Shown here: piece by piece, positions 16,723 to 25,983 of the stretch
How the letters are laid out: every line of letters begins with the position of its first letter
Numbering within the stretch: position 1 is the stretch's first letter
The notes under the pieces: generated by a model
The model's database searches: none
The model's input: only the letters and a program-made list of their open reading frames with translations
What the model was told of the DNA's origin: nothing
Made by a program: the position numbers and the translations under genes
From: Limnobacter alexandrii
GTDB taxonomy: Bacteria > Pseudomonadota > Gammaproteobacteria > Burkholderiales > Burkholderiaceae_B
Direction of reading: 5' to 3'
DNA length: 64,000 nt
Assembly (NCBI RefSeq): GCF_005871185.1
Contig: NZ_SWKN01000010.1
Location: forward strand, 186,001 to 250,000

Positions 16723-19161
16723 TTAGAAGTTTGTGCTGTAGGTCAAGTTAAATGAACGGCCAGCGCGTGGAGCAAAAGTTGAAATGTAGCCATCGTAGAT
16801 GTCTTCATCGGTGAGGTTTGCACCGCTTAAGCGAACGCTCCAGTCGCCTGCATCATAAATGACACCGGCGTCCAGCTTGGTGTAAGAGGGTAGCTCGACA
16901 TCCGCTGCGGTCAAAGGACCGGCCGGGTCATTGGGCAGGCCAGATACGCGGGCGTCGGCGTAGCTTACACCTGCAGTAATGCTCCAGCGGGACAAACCAA
17001 AGCGACCCAGATTGAATTTGTTGAACAAACCAAATGCATTTTCAGGAACACCCGTGAGTTGATCGCCCACAGGCAGTCGATTGTCCTGGGTAATTTTGGC
17101 GTCAATGTAGTTGTAGCTGGCAATCATTTCCCAACCTGGCATCACTTCGCCGAACACCTCCAGCTCGAAGCCTTGGGATTGTTGTTCACCCACTGCAATA
17201 TTGAAACCAATATTGGCAGGATCAGTCGTGGAAACATTTTGGCGTGTGTAATCAAACAGCGCTGCATTGATGGTCATTCTTGGTGTGAAGTCGTACTTCA
17301 CGCCAATCTCGTATTGCTCACCTTCTTGAGGATCAAAGTCGTTGCCGTTGACATCGCGCCCGCTGTTGGGTGTAAAGGATTTACTCCAGCTGGTGTAATA
17401 AGAAACATCATCGCGCGGTTGCCACACAAGGCCTGCGCGTGGAGAAAAAGCGGAGTCTGATTTTTCGGTTTTGGTGCTGCCTGCAACGCGGTCCTGGCTG
17501 AAGGTTTCCAGTTCATCGTATCGACCGCCCAACAGGGCTTTGAATCCATTGCCGAAGTCCATCAGGTCCTGAAAGTAAATGGCCTGCGTGTTGCTGCCGG
17601 AATCCACGCCCGGGAATGGTTCCACCAGTGGGCCAGTGGCCTGTCCCGGGTACTGCGGATTGAAAATATTGAGCGGGGTGTACGGTGCCACAATGAAGCC
17701 GTAACCGGAGGTGATTTTTCCATATTCGAAACCGACCAGCCAGTTGTGCGCAATGCTGCCGGTTTGCCCCAGGCCAGACAGCTCGGTTTGGGAAATTCGG
17801 GAACGATCATAGGACTCCACCTGCCGAACACGGCGACTCAGCAAATTGGTCGTGGGGTCGTAGCTGGTGCCCTGAATGGTGCTGTCATCGCTGTACACAT
17901 TGTTCGCGTAAAAGCCCTGGCGGAACTTCCAGCCGTTCTCCAGCTTGTGTGTAAAGTCGATGCGGGCCAGGTCGCGTGTCAGCTTGCCACCTGCGCCCAA
18001 GGGGTTGGTCGGGTCGCCAAGTTGAATGTCGGTTGGAATTTTGAAGAAATCAGGATGCCGAATGAAATAGGCCTCGCGCCCGGGGCGATCAATGTTTTGG
18101 GTCAGCAGTTCGAATTCAACCGTGGTGTCTTCGGAAATGTCCCACGCCAACACTGGGCTGACCATGGTGCTGTTGCCACTCAACTGGTCTGCGAAAAAAC
18201 CGTCTTTTTGCAAATCGGCGGTCAGTCGATAGCGAACACTGCCGTCTTCATTGAGCGAGCCTGTGCTGTCCAGGCTGGTGCCCAGCAAGCCAAAGCTGCC
18301 AATGGTCGTTTCAAGCGTTCTGCTGGTTTCAGCTTCAGGGCGTTTGGTCACAATATTCACCAGGCCCGACAGTGAGCCTGCGCCGCCGTACAACACCGAA
18401 GCGGGGCCTTTCAAAAATTCAATGCGCTCAATGTTCACCGCTGATTGTGGTGTTTCAAACCCGCTTTCGCGAAAGCCGTTGTAGGCACTTGCAGCGCCTG
18501 CGGTGTTAAAGCCTCGCAGGTAAAAACTGATGGCGTAGGGGTTGCCTTGCACACCTTCCTTGTCCACGCCGGCAATGTAGTCGGCGATTTCGTCCAGTGC
18601 GCGAGGCGCCAAATCTTTAATGGCTTGTTCACTGATGACGGTGACCGATTGTGGCGTGTCGCGCAGTGCGATGTCTGAACGTGTGGCTGTACTGCTTTGC
18701 GTGGCCCGGTAACCAATGACTGGGCCTGTTGCTGATTCCTGTTCTGCCTGTGCAGCCACTGACACGGTGGGCAGGGTGCCACCGCTGCGCACAGGCGCCG
18801 CGCGTAGCACAAAGCCGCCACCTTGCTGTGTGCTGGCCTCAACTCCCGTGTTGCTCAAGATCATGTCCAGCGCAGCCTGGGTACTGAAATTACCCCTGGC
18901 ACCCTGGCTTTGTTTGCCTGCCACCAAACCCTGGCTGTAACTGAGATTCACGTTGGCAGTGCGTGCGAATTGCTCCAGTGCAGCACCCAGTGGGCCCGCC
19001 GCAATGTTGTAGCTTTGTTCGGCTTGCTGATTTGCAGGGCTTGCTTGTGCGAAAGCAGGTGCATGCAAGGTGGTGCCCAGGCCGATGCTGAGCAGGGTGG
19101 CCTGTACAAGGCTTGCCAGCGGTTTCATGCGCAGGCCGTGAAAAGATTTGAATGTGTTCAT
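16723..19161 (-). CDS. TonB-dependent ferric-siderophore receptor with STN signalling domain (FecA/FpvA type)
   Basis: 812 residues. The signal peptide ends at APAFA (about 38). The STN domain (about 50-120, IAAGPLGAALEQFARTANV to GVEASTQQGGGFVLRA) is the part that signals to a FecR partner. A TonB-box-like stretch PTVSVAAQ follows, then the plug (DIALRDTPQSVTVISEQAIKD; VERIEFLKGPASVLYG-like INIERIEFLKGPASVLYG) and a 22-strand barrel ending in SFNLTYSTNF with the terminal Phe. Its fecR and fecI genes lie immediately upstream. The siderophore is not determined by sequence. Confidence 0.93.
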   Translation of the reverse strand: MNTFKSFHGLRMKPLASLVQATLLSIGLGTTLHAPAFAQASPANQQAEQSYNIAAGPLGAALEQFARTANVNLSYSQGLVAGKQSQGARGNFSTQAALDMILSNTGVEASTQQGGGFVLRAAPVRSGGTLPTVSVAAQAEQESATGPVIGYRATQSSTATRSDIALRDTPQSVTVISEQAIKDLAPRALDEIADYIAGVDKEGVQGNPYAISFYLRGFNTAGAASAYNGFRESGFETPQSAVNIERIEFLKGPASVLYGGAGSLSGLVNIVTKRPEAETSRTLETTIGSFGLLGTSLDSTGSLNEDGSVRYRLTADLQKDGFFADQLSGNSTMVSPVLAWDISEDTTVEFELLTQNIDRPGREAYFIRHPDFFKIPTDIQLGDPTNPLGAGGKLTRDLARIDFTHKLENGWKFRQGFYANNVYSDDSTIQGTSYDPTTNLLSRRVRQVESYDRSRISQTELSGLGQTGSIAHNWLVGFEYGKITSGYGFIVAPYTPLNIFNPQYPGQATGPLVEPFPGVDSGSNTQAIYFQDLMDFGNGFKALLGGRYDELETFSQDRVAGSTKTEKSDSAFSPRAGLVWQPRDDVSYYTSWSKSFTPNSGRDVNGNDFDPQEGEQYEIGVKYDFTPRMTINAALFDYTRQNVSTTDPANIGFNIAVGEQQSQGFELEVFGEVMPGWEMIASYNYIDAKITQDNRLPVGDQLTGVPENAFGLFNKFNLGRFGLSRWSITAGVSYADARVSGLPNDPAGPLTAADVELPSYTKLDAGVIYDAGDWSVRLSGANLTDEDIYDGYISTFAPRAGRSFNLTYSTNF

Positions 19162-19231
19162 TGAAGGCTCGAAAAAGTCAGGATGATGGAAATGAATAAA
19201 TGGGGTTTCACTTCACTTGACGAGCGAAAAC

Positions 19232-20203
19232 TCAAATCCCCTCAATGCTCACCCAGAATTGGGTGCGGTAAGTAAGCTTCAGCTTTTCAGTGCGCGCCAG
19301 AAATTGCAGCGTGTTGTCGATTTGCTGAATCTGGAAAATACCGGAAACACGCTGGTCTGCAATGCCGGGGTGGCAACGTAAAATGCCGGTGCGGTAGCGG
19401 GCCAGTTCCCTGATCAAATCTTCGAGGCGCATGTTCTCGGCTGTGATCACACCTTCCGCCCAGCTTGCAGGATCGATTGTTGTGGTGTGCAGTTTTTCGG
19501 TGTGTGTTTTGCCAAGCCAGTGGTGTTCACCGGTTTGAACCAGGGCGGGTACAGCGCCACTGGCTGGAAACAAACGCACAGCGCCTTCCTGAACAGCCAC
19601 TTTCGCACCGTCGTTGTACAGCCGTACCGTGAACCGGGTGCCGATTGCCTGAATTGGACCGAAAGGGGTATCTACAAAAAAAGGTCGCTTGCTGGGCTGG
19701 TTCACATCAGCCCCGGTGTCGATCCGAATTTCGCCACGCTGCAGCGTGATTCGACGCGTAGGGCCAGTCAGGTGGGCACTCACAGCCGTATCGGTGTTCA
19801 AGGTCAGGGTGGTTCCATCACTTAAGCTTAGTGTGCGCTGCTCGCCTACCGAGGTGCTGACATCTGCAACCATGCGCTGCCAAGGTGTGTGGTCGCGCGC
19901 CAGCCAACCACTGCCAATTGCGAGTGCGCCAAAGCCAAATACCTTCAGCACGCGCCGGCGTTGCTGTGTTTCCGCAAGGCGTTGTTGCTGAAGGGAGTTC
20001 AGGGTGGCATGGGCAAGTTTTGCAGGCAGCTTTGAATGCTCAACCTTGAATGCAGACACGCGTTGCCAGGCCTCCCTGTGCGAAGGGTGTCGTTGCAACC
20101 ATTCAGTGAAACGGGCCAGCGTGGTTTCAGTGGGTGTGTTGTAGTGCAGCTTGACGGTCCAGGCGATGGCCTCGTCAACAATGTGCTTGGGCAACATGTT
20201 CAT
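19232..20203 (-). CDS. fecR: FecR-family transmembrane anti-sigma regulator
   Basis: 323 residues. The N-terminal DUF4880 anti-sigma domain (about 8-55, EAIAWTVKLHYNTP to HREAWQRVS) is cytoplasmic; a single helix lies at about 85-101; the periplasmic FecR domain contains AIGTRFTV with Gly188-Thr189, the site where cell-surface-signalling anti-sigma factors self-cleave; a C-terminal DUF4974-like STN-binding region (about 255-320) follows. It overlaps fecI by four bases (ATGA) and precedes the receptor by 70 bases. It should hold the FecI partner until the loaded receptor signals. Confidence 0.92.
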   Translation of the reverse strand: MNMLPKHIVDEAIAWTVKLHYNTPTETTLARFTEWLQRHPSHREAWQRVSAFKVEHSKLPAKLAHATLNSLQQQRLAETQQRRRVLKVFGFGALAIGSGWLARDHTPWQRMVADVSTSVGEQRTLSLSDGTTLTLNTDTAVSAHLTGPTRRITLQRGEIRIDTGADVNQPSKRPFFVDTPFGPIQAIGTRFTVRLYNDGAKVAVQEGAVRLFPASGAVPALVQTGEHHWLGKTHTEKLHTTTIDPASWAEGVITAENMRLEDLIRELARYRTGILRCHPGIADQRVSGIFQIQQIDNTLQFLARTEKLKLTYRTQFWVSIEGI

Positions 20204-20697
20204 GATTCAAACCGCAGGCTGTAGCATTGCTTCAAAGCCCTGGAAATATAGCGTTCTGCTGTGGCCAGTGACACCTGTAATTCCTTGGCGATTTGCGGGC
20301 AGGTGTAGCCGTCAAGCTGGGCCAGTAAAAACGCCTTCCGCACGGGTGGTTTCAGTGCATCCAGTACTCGATCAATTTCAATCAGTGTTTCAAGAAACAT
20401 CAGGCGTTGTTCGGGGGCGGGTGTTTCTGCCTCGGGCATGGCTGCCAGCGTTTCCAGCCATGCCTTTTCAAGTGCACGTCTGCGCCAGTGGTCCACCATT
20501 AAATTTTTTGCAATGGTGGAAAGGTAGGCGCGGGGTTCGCCCAGCGGCTGTGTGTGCTGGCGGGTTAGAACCCGCATGAACACATCTTGGGCCAAATCGG
20601 CGGCATCGAAACTGTTACCCATTTTGCGCACCAGCCAGGATTGCAGCCAGGCATGGTGGTTGGTGAACAGGCTGCGTGGATCGGTATGGCTGGCCAT
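20200..20697 (-). CDS. fecI: FecI-family ECF sigma factor
   Basis: 165 residues from ATG 20697. Region 2 (about 15-75, FDAADLAQDVFMRVL and EPRAYLSTIAKNLMVDHWRR) and region 4 (about 105-155, VRKAFLLAQLDGYTCPQIAKELQVSLATAERYI) are intact, in the pattern of iron-starvation ECF sigma factors. It begins only five bases after the DUF3325 stop and overlaps fecR by four bases. It is expected to direct transcription of the receptor gene after FecR processing; Fur control would come from the box at 22819-22837 at the head of the operon. Confidence 0.92.
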   Translation of the reverse strand: MASHTDPRSLFTNHHAWLQSWLVRKMGNSFDAADLAQDVFMRVLTRQHTQPLGEPRAYLSTIAKNLMVDHWRRRALEKAWLETLAAMPEAETPAPEQRLMFLETLIEIDRVLDALKPPVRKAFLLAQLDGYTCPQIAKELQVSLATAERYISRALKQCYSLRFES

Positions 20698-20702
20698 GTT
20701 GT

Positions 20703-20975
20703 TCAACCTTTCCTGCCGAATCTGGACACCGCCATGGTGAGCACGCTGGCCACGCTGAACAAGCCGAACCATTCAACCAGTGCATGCGAAAGTGTGTTGT
20801 TTGTTGTGAGTAACAGCAGTGCGAATACCAGCCACACAAAGCCTGCGCAACGCCTTACCGAAGGGCTGCCCAGGCGTTGAAGCAATTGGAATGCGGGATC
20901 GCGTTGGTGGCGATACATGCCACTTGCGATGAACGCGAGCGCACAACAAATTAAAATGAATGCGAGAGCCAACAT
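20703..20975 (-). CDS. DUF3325 small membrane protein (cassette B)
   Basis: 90 residues with three hydrophobic segments (MLALAFILICCALAFIASGM; CAGFVWLVFALLLLTT). It starts one base after the PepSY stop (TGACATG) and ends five bases before fecI. It is the positional counterpart of 15057-15368. Its place between the reductase-like gene and the sigma factor ties reductase and signalling genes into one transcription unit. Confidence 0.8.
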   Translation of the reverse strand: MLALAFILICCALAFIASGMYRHQRDPAFQLLQRLGSPSVRRCAGFVWLVFALLLLTTNNTLSHALVEWFGLFSVASVLTMAVSRFGRKG

Positions 20976-20976
20976 G

Positions 20977-22506
20977 TCAGCCTTCCTTTTTGCGATGGCA
21001 ATACCAGGCCAGCCCTGCCAGCAGCGTTGCGGTCAACAGGGTGGTGGCATCGAAGCCGGCCAGCACCCAGTCCTGATGCATGTGCGCATTGAATAAGTGC
21101 CGTGTCGCGGTTGTGGCCGCCAGCACTGGAAGCAGGGCGTAAAGCAATGCACCAGCAACACTTAGCCACAACACTGCTTTTTTGCTTGGCAAAACACTGG
21201 CCACGAGAATGGCCACAAGCCAGGCGGAGAACAAACACGCCACTTCCATTTCACTTCGGCCTGCATAGTCCGTTGGCAGCAGACGATTGGCCAGAAAGTA
21301 AACCGGCAAAGCCACCGGAAAACCCAGCACCACGCCCACGTTCACGGCTTGCACCCAGCGCAGGTCTTTGCGTTGCGTGTTTTTCTTTTCTTTCTTCTGG
21401 CGAGACTTCACCCAATAAAACACACCAGTGGCCACCATGGCACAGCCCATCAAACCTGACACCACATACAACAGCCGAAGCCAGGGGCCTGCGTACAAGC
21501 CTTCATGCAAGCCCAGCATGACATCGCGAAATCCGCGTGCTGCCGATCCGGTTTGTGTGCGGTGCAAAATCAATTCGCCTGTGCTGGCATTCAAGGTTAC
21601 GATTTCTGCACTTCTCAACAATGATTCCGAAACACCTGAATTGAATGCAATTCTGCTGGCCTCATCGTTGGGCGCTTCCACTTCAATGCCCGAAATACGC
21701 TGCAGTGGCATGTGCTTTTCAGCTTCTTCCAGCAAGGCTGGAACGGGAAGCATGGCTGAGGGTGTTCCTGAAGGTTTTGCATCGGGCAGTGATACAAACA
21801 CCTCGTGAAAAAATTGTTGTTTGTTGTCCTGCCCAGGGCCGTAGAAGGTGGAAATGATCCAGGGAAAACAAACAAACATCATGAACACCAAACCGGAGTA
21901 GGTGATCATGAGTTGAAAGGGCAGGGTGGTGACACTCATCAAGTTGTGCATGTCCAGCCACGAGCGCGCGCCTTTCTTGGGCCGAAAGGTAAAAAACTCG
22001 GTAAAAATTTTCTTGTGAACGATTACGCCAGTCACAATGGCCACAAACATGAACAGGGTGGCCAAGGTAACCACCCAGTCGCTGATGGTGCGCGGCAGGT
22101 AGTGCAGCTTCCAGTGCATTTGGTAAAGCAATTGCCCGCCTTTTGTTTCTCGCGTGTCGAATGGCTGGCCAGTGTGTATGTCGAGCAGTTCGGTTTTGCG
22201 TGCCCCTTCATCTGGCAGTTTCCAGTGCACTTGCAGGTAGGGTTGATTGCGGTTTTTCGGAAGCTGAATTAACCAGCTTTCAGCATTCGGCGCAACCGAA
22301 TTCAAGTAGTCAAAACTGGTTTGAATGGCTTGGCCTGGCTCTGAAACGTATTGTGCTTCGGGCAGCTCCGGTTTCATCCAGCGGTCTATTTCCGTGTCCA
22401 GATAACCCAGCGTGCCGGTGACAAACATGAAGTACAGCACCCAGCCCAACAGCAAACCGGTCCAGGTGTGAAGGGCAGACATGCGTGCGCGGAAAGACAG
22501 CTTCAT
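20977..22506 (-). CDS. PepSY-associated TM protein, probable ferric-siderophore reductase (cassette B)
   Basis: 509 residues from ATG 22506, which overlaps the DUF3649 stop (ATGA). Same architecture as the plus-strand paralogue: MSALHTWTGLLLGWVLYFMF, LDTEIDRW, LLYQMHWKLHYLPR, a long periplasmic domain, GLHEGLYAGPWLRLLYVVSG and C-terminal helices. Conserved membrane-edge histidines are retained. Probably reduces a ferric siderophore imported by the co-transcribed receptor. The two paralogues are clearly diverged, so this is not a recent duplication. Confidence 0.85.
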   Translation of the reverse strand: MKLSFRARMSALHTWTGLLLGWVLYFMFVTGTLGYLDTEIDRWMKPELPEAQYVSEPGQAIQTSFDYLNSVAPNAESWLIQLPKNRNQPYLQVHWKLPDEGARKTELLDIHTGQPFDTRETKGGQLLYQMHWKLHYLPRTISDWVVTLATLFMFVAIVTGVIVHKKIFTEFFTFRPKKGARSWLDMHNLMSVTTLPFQLMITYSGLVFMMFVCFPWIISTFYGPGQDNKQQFFHEVFVSLPDAKPSGTPSAMLPVPALLEEAEKHMPLQRISGIEVEAPNDEASRIAFNSGVSESLLRSAEIVTLNASTGELILHRTQTGSAARGFRDVMLGLHEGLYAGPWLRLLYVVSGLMGCAMVATGVFYWVKSRQKKEKKNTQRKDLRWVQAVNVGVVLGFPVALPVYFLANRLLPTDYAGRSEMEVACLFSAWLVAILVASVLPSKKAVLWLSVAGALLYALLPVLAATTATRHLFNAHMHQDWVLAGFDATTLLTATLLAGLAWYCHRKKEG

Positions 22507-22793
22507 GACAGGCCCCCGTGTGTGGCCCACACTGCCGCGCCGGTGATCAATAGCGCAGCGAAGGTTTCGAGGCTGAGTCGCTTTAATGACAGGCGTGTAA
22601 AAGCCCAGATAAAAACTGCGAGATAAATCAGGAACACAATTTCAATTGCAGTCAAAACCTGTGTGTGCCGTTGCCCCGGTAAAACAGGGGCGAGCAGTAT
22701 GGCCGCCCACATTGAAATGAAATAGCCCCCGATGGTCGCGAGTAGCAGACGAACCGAAATGTCGAAAGGGCGACCGTAGCTGGTGAGTTTCAT
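22503..22793 (-). CDS. DUF3649-type small iron-uptake membrane protein (cassette B)
   Basis: 96 residues with three hydrophobic segments (ISVRLLLATIGGYFISMWAA; VFLIYLAVFIWAFTRLSL). It is the first gene of the six-gene minus-strand unit running to 16723, and lies 26 bases from the Fur box at 22819-22837. Its stop overlaps the PepSY start by four bases. The counterpart in cassette A has the same order. Function unknown; accessory role to the reductase inferred. Confidence 0.8.
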   Translation of the reverse strand: MKLTSYGRPFDISVRLLLATIGGYFISMWAAILLAPVLPGQRHTQVLTAIEIVFLIYLAVFIWAFTRLSLKRLSLETFAALLITGAAVWATHGGLS

Positions 22794-22818
22794 TCAACTT
22801 CAATTTAATTTACTGACT

Positions 22819-22837
22819 AGTAATGATAATCATTTTT
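22819..22837. promoter_or_regulatory. Fur box at the head of the DUF3649-PepSY-DUF3325-fecI-fecR-receptor operon
   Basis: AGTAATGATAATCATTTTT matches the 19-bp Fur consensus at 15 positions, including the unbroken core TAATGATAATCATT. It lies 25 bases before the DUF3649 start on the minus strand and after the end of the PiuC gene. Confidence 0.8.
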
Positions 22838-22927
22838 GTTAGCAAATAGACTCTCGAACCTTCAAATCTTTGATTTATTGATGTGTGTGAACAGGGATAG
22901 GTATTGGTCTGGCTGCTCTTGGACTAC

Positions 22928-23608
22928 TCAGCACTCAGTCCATTTGCGAAGCAGGTTGTTGTACAAGCCAGTAAGCCGAACCAGTTCAGGGTGGCCCTCG
23001 CCGTATTGCGTGCGCAGCTTGATGAGGGATTCATCCATTTGAAACAACAGACGCCGGCATTCCAGATCTTTCACCATGCTTTGCATGAACATGTAGCACG
23101 CCAACCGTTCACCGCGAGTGACCGGATTCACTTGGTGCATGGAACCCGATGGGTAAACCACCAGACTGCCTGCCGACAACTTAACCGTTTGCATGCCATA
23201 GGTGTCTTCAATGACCAGTTCACCACCCTCGTAGTCTTCAGGTTTCGACAAAAACAGCGTGGCAGAAATGTCGGTGCGCAACGCGCTGCCGTCTGGCAAA
23301 TAACGCACGGTGCTGTCAGTGTGCAAGCCGTAGTGATTGGTTTCACCGGCATAGCGATTGAAGTTGGGTGGCAGAATTTTGTAGGGCAGGGCAGCCGAAA
23401 TCAATCGGCTGCTTCTGTTCAATGCGCGCATCACCAACACACGCAGTTCTCGCAACACTTCGCTTCCTTCTGGAATTTGAAGATTGTTCTTGACCAGGCG
23501 GGCCTGTGTCCCCGCACTTTGACCGGTTGCCCAGTCGGCTTGCTGCAGCAACTTGTGGATGCCTGCAAGCTCTTCGGCGCTCAGAACGTTGTCGATGGTG
23601 ACTAGCAT
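22928..23608 (-). CDS. piuC: PiuC-type Fe(II)/2-oxoglutarate-dependent hydroxylase (PKHD-type)
   Basis: 226 residues, the usual length. The iron ligands are visible: His96-x-Asp98 in YGLHTDSTVR and His158 in SGSMHQV, with Arg168 in VTRGERLA as the 2-oxoglutarate anchor. The family (PiuC/YbiX) is encoded beside catecholate-siderophore receptors and is thought to act in the periplasm or cytoplasm on siderophore use; the substrate is not established. It begins 17 bases after the receptor gene ends, so the pair is one operon under the Fur box at 25850-25868. Confidence 0.92.
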   Translation of the reverse strand: MLVTIDNVLSAEELAGIHKLLQQADWATGQSAGTQARLVKNNLQIPEGSEVLRELRVLVMRALNRSSRLISAALPYKILPPNFNRYAGETNHYGLHTDSTVRYLPDGSALRTDISATLFLSKPEDYEGGELVIEDTYGMQTVKLSAGSLVVYPSGSMHQVNPVTRGERLACYMFMQSMVKDLECRRLLFQMDESLIKLRTQYGEGHPELVRLTGLYNNLLRKWTEC

Positions 23609-23625
23609 GTGCGTGTGTCGCCTAA

Positions 23626-25824
23626 TTAAAAGTCATATCTCAAGGTGGCGATCAACTGACGACCTTCTCCGGGAATGCCCTGACCACCGCCTTCAGCCAG
23701 TTGGGAGATATATCGTTCGTCAAACACATTGTACAAGTTCAAGCGAACCTGAACGTCCTTGGTGAATTTGTAGGTGGTGTACAAATCAACCACGGTGTAG
23801 CTTGGGATGCTCACTTTCACATTGCCTGTGGTGTCGGGTTGAACACCGCTGGTTTGTTCATCCACATACTGCAGGCCACCACCCAAAGTGAATTTGGGTG
23901 TGATGTCATAGGTGGTGAAAATATTGAACGAGTGCTTGGGTGTTCCACCCAGTTCCTGACCCACGGAGAAGGGAGAAGTGGGTGCGCTAGTCACTTCAGA
24001 TTCGAGGTAGGTGTAGCCTGAGTAAAGTTTCCACGCCTTGGTCACTTGTCCCGCAACGAGTACTTCGAAACCATCAATGTAATATTCCACGTTTGGTGTG
24101 GTTACACCACCAGCGGCGGGTGCGGGCAAGCGACCTTCATCCGTTTCTGTGCGGAAAACTGCAGCATTGATGTCAAGTCCTTCACCAATTGTCATTTTGC
24201 TGCCCAGTTCATAGGCCTGAATTTTTTCAGTGGGCGTGTCGAACGTGTTGCCAGCCACCCGGTCATTCATGCTGCCGCCGGCAAGCTGAATTTGGTTGCG
24301 ATCAAAGTTGCCTGAAATGTTGAAGGCAGTACCATACGATGCATACAAGGCATGGTTTGGCGTCAGTTTGTGCACCAAGCCCAGGCTGTAGCTGGTCTCG
24401 GTGTCTTCGCGCATGAAGCTGCGGTTTTCTGCTTGCTGGGGTGTCAAGCCTGCGGCTGTGGAATTTTGGCGGTCTTCCTCATTCGCGAAAGCCTTTACTT
24501 TGTCGTAGCGAATGCCTGCATTCAGCTCCCATTTTTCATTGAACTTCATGGTGTCGAGCAGATAAATGCCCATTTCTTCGGTCTCGAACCGGTGAATGCC
24601 GCCGTAGGCCAGTGTTCCCGTGAATTCGCGTTCTGCCGGGTTAAACAAGCTGGTGACGGGGCCATTGGTGTCCAAACGTCGGCGGTTTTCGTATTCATAG
24701 AAACCGAAATCGAAACCAGCCACCATGTCGTGTTGAATGCTGCCGGTGTTAAGGCTGAACAGCAAATCCGTTTGGTTCCTAAAGCTGGTGTCTACCTGGT
24801 CACGTGGTTTCAAATTGCCTACCGCAAAACCCGAGGCAGGGTTGTTGTTCCCTGCACCTGTTCCGTTGTCTACAAATCTTGGAGACGATGTAATCGAGTC
24901 ATTCCCAACTTGTGCAAATCGGGTTTGATTGCGAATCACCTGTCCGCTGGCCAGCGCATGCTGAACTGCCAAGCCAATCTGGTTTACTTCAATGTCTTTG
25001 TAGTCATTGGTGTGGCCGTAGAAGTTGTCGAAATTGATGCCATCGGGCAAGCGGCCAGTACCACCGTTGCGGCGGTCGAAAGGCAAGCCAGCATCCGGAA
25101 TGTCATTGGTTTTGATGTGCAATACATCAGCAGTAATTGAAGTTGGTTTGTTCAATCCCCAGGTGTAAGCCGCATAGACACCGTATCGGTCCTCTTCGGC
25201 TGTGTTACGGCCAGGCAGATCGGCGCTGTGTTTCATCAAGTTGATGCGAAGGGCTTCGTCCTCATCTAGCACACGGTTCATATCCAGCGTGGTGCGGAAA
25301 AAGCTGTCAGTGCCTACGCTGACTTCAGCACGATTGAAATCAATTCCCAAGGGTTGTTTGGTCACAAAGTTGATGGTACCGCCCGCAGAGCCCCGACCCG
25401 AGAAGGCCGAGTTCGGGCCTTTGACCACTTCCAGTTGCTCGATGAAAAACGGATCGCGGAAGTAGTTGCCAATGTCGCGCATGCCGTTGACGTTGATGTC
25501 GTCACGGGCATTGAAACCGCGAATTTTTAGCTGATCGCCACCGGGTGGGTTGCCTTCCCCAGCCTGAAGACTGATACCGGGAATGTTGCGCAAGGCCTCA
25601 TTCAGTGAGGTGACATTTTGTTCTTCAAGCAAGTCCTGCGGCAATACCGTGATGATGCGCGGTGTTTCCTGCAAGGGTCGTGTGTACTTGATGCTGTCCA
25701 TTTGTTCGCCACGGAAGTCGATTACATCAACGTCGGGCAAGGTTTGTGGATTTTCTTGGGCATTGGCGAGGCTGCTTAGTGCCAAGGCCACTGCAAGGGC
25801 GATGGGTTTCGGGGAATGCTGCAT
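23626..25824 (-). CDS. piuA: TonB-dependent siderophore receptor, PiuA/Fiu-like, no STN domain
   Basis: 732 residues with a signal peptide (cleavage near SLANA), then the TonB-box region LPDVDVIDFRGEQ, a plug (PRIITVLPQDLLEEQNVTSL; FIEQLEVVKGPNSAFSGRG) and a barrel ending RQLIATLRYDF with a terminal Phe. No STN domain precedes the plug, so it is not a signalling receptor. Pairing with piuC points to monomeric catechol-type ferric compounds, as for PiuA/Fiu; that substrate is inferred from neighbourhood. Confidence 0.9.
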   Translation of the reverse strand: MQHSPKPIALAVALALSSLANAQENPQTLPDVDVIDFRGEQMDSIKYTRPLQETPRIITVLPQDLLEEQNVTSLNEALRNIPGISLQAGEGNPPGGDQLKIRGFNARDDINVNGMRDIGNYFRDPFFIEQLEVVKGPNSAFSGRGSAGGTINFVTKQPLGIDFNRAEVSVGTDSFFRTTLDMNRVLDEDEALRINLMKHSADLPGRNTAEEDRYGVYAAYTWGLNKPTSITADVLHIKTNDIPDAGLPFDRRNGGTGRLPDGINFDNFYGHTNDYKDIEVNQIGLAVQHALASGQVIRNQTRFAQVGNDSITSSPRFVDNGTGAGNNNPASGFAVGNLKPRDQVDTSFRNQTDLLFSLNTGSIQHDMVAGFDFGFYEYENRRRLDTNGPVTSLFNPAEREFTGTLAYGGIHRFETEEMGIYLLDTMKFNEKWELNAGIRYDKVKAFANEEDRQNSTAAGLTPQQAENRSFMREDTETSYSLGLVHKLTPNHALYASYGTAFNISGNFDRNQIQLAGGSMNDRVAGNTFDTPTEKIQAYELGSKMTIGEGLDINAAVFRTETDEGRLPAPAAGGVTTPNVEYYIDGFEVLVAGQVTKAWKLYSGYTYLESEVTSAPTSPFSVGQELGGTPKHSFNIFTTYDITPKFTLGGGLQYVDEQTSGVQPDTTGNVKVSIPSYTVVDLYTTYKFTKDVQVRLNLYNVFDERYISQLAEGGGQGIPGEGRQLIATLRYDF

Positions 25825-25849
25825 GTTTTTCTCAGAAATTAATATGAAG

Positions 25850-25868
25850 ACGAATGATAATCGATATC
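25850..25868. promoter_or_regulatory. Fur-box-like site of piuA-piuC
   Basis: ACGAATGATAATCGATATC matches the Fur consensus at 14 of 19 positions with the core AATGATAATC intact. It is 25 bases upstream of the minus-strand receptor start. Confidence 0.72.
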
Positions 25869-25929
25869 AATAACTTTATGAGGAATTTTTCGTAAAACTC
25901 CCTTGTTGGTAACAATCTATTGTTGTTAA

Positions 25930-25963
25930 AAACAAAAAACCCCGGCGGGTCCGGCCGGGGTTT
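25930..25963 (-). terminator. Rho-independent terminator of ahpC-ahpF
   Basis: AAACCCCGGC (25937-25946) pairs with GCCGGGGTTT (25954-25963) across a seven-base loop. In the minus direction the stem is followed by TTTTTTGTTTTT. It lies about 20 bases after the ahpF stop. Confidence 0.92.
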
Positions 25964-25983
25964 CGATTGCAGTGGGTTAAGTG

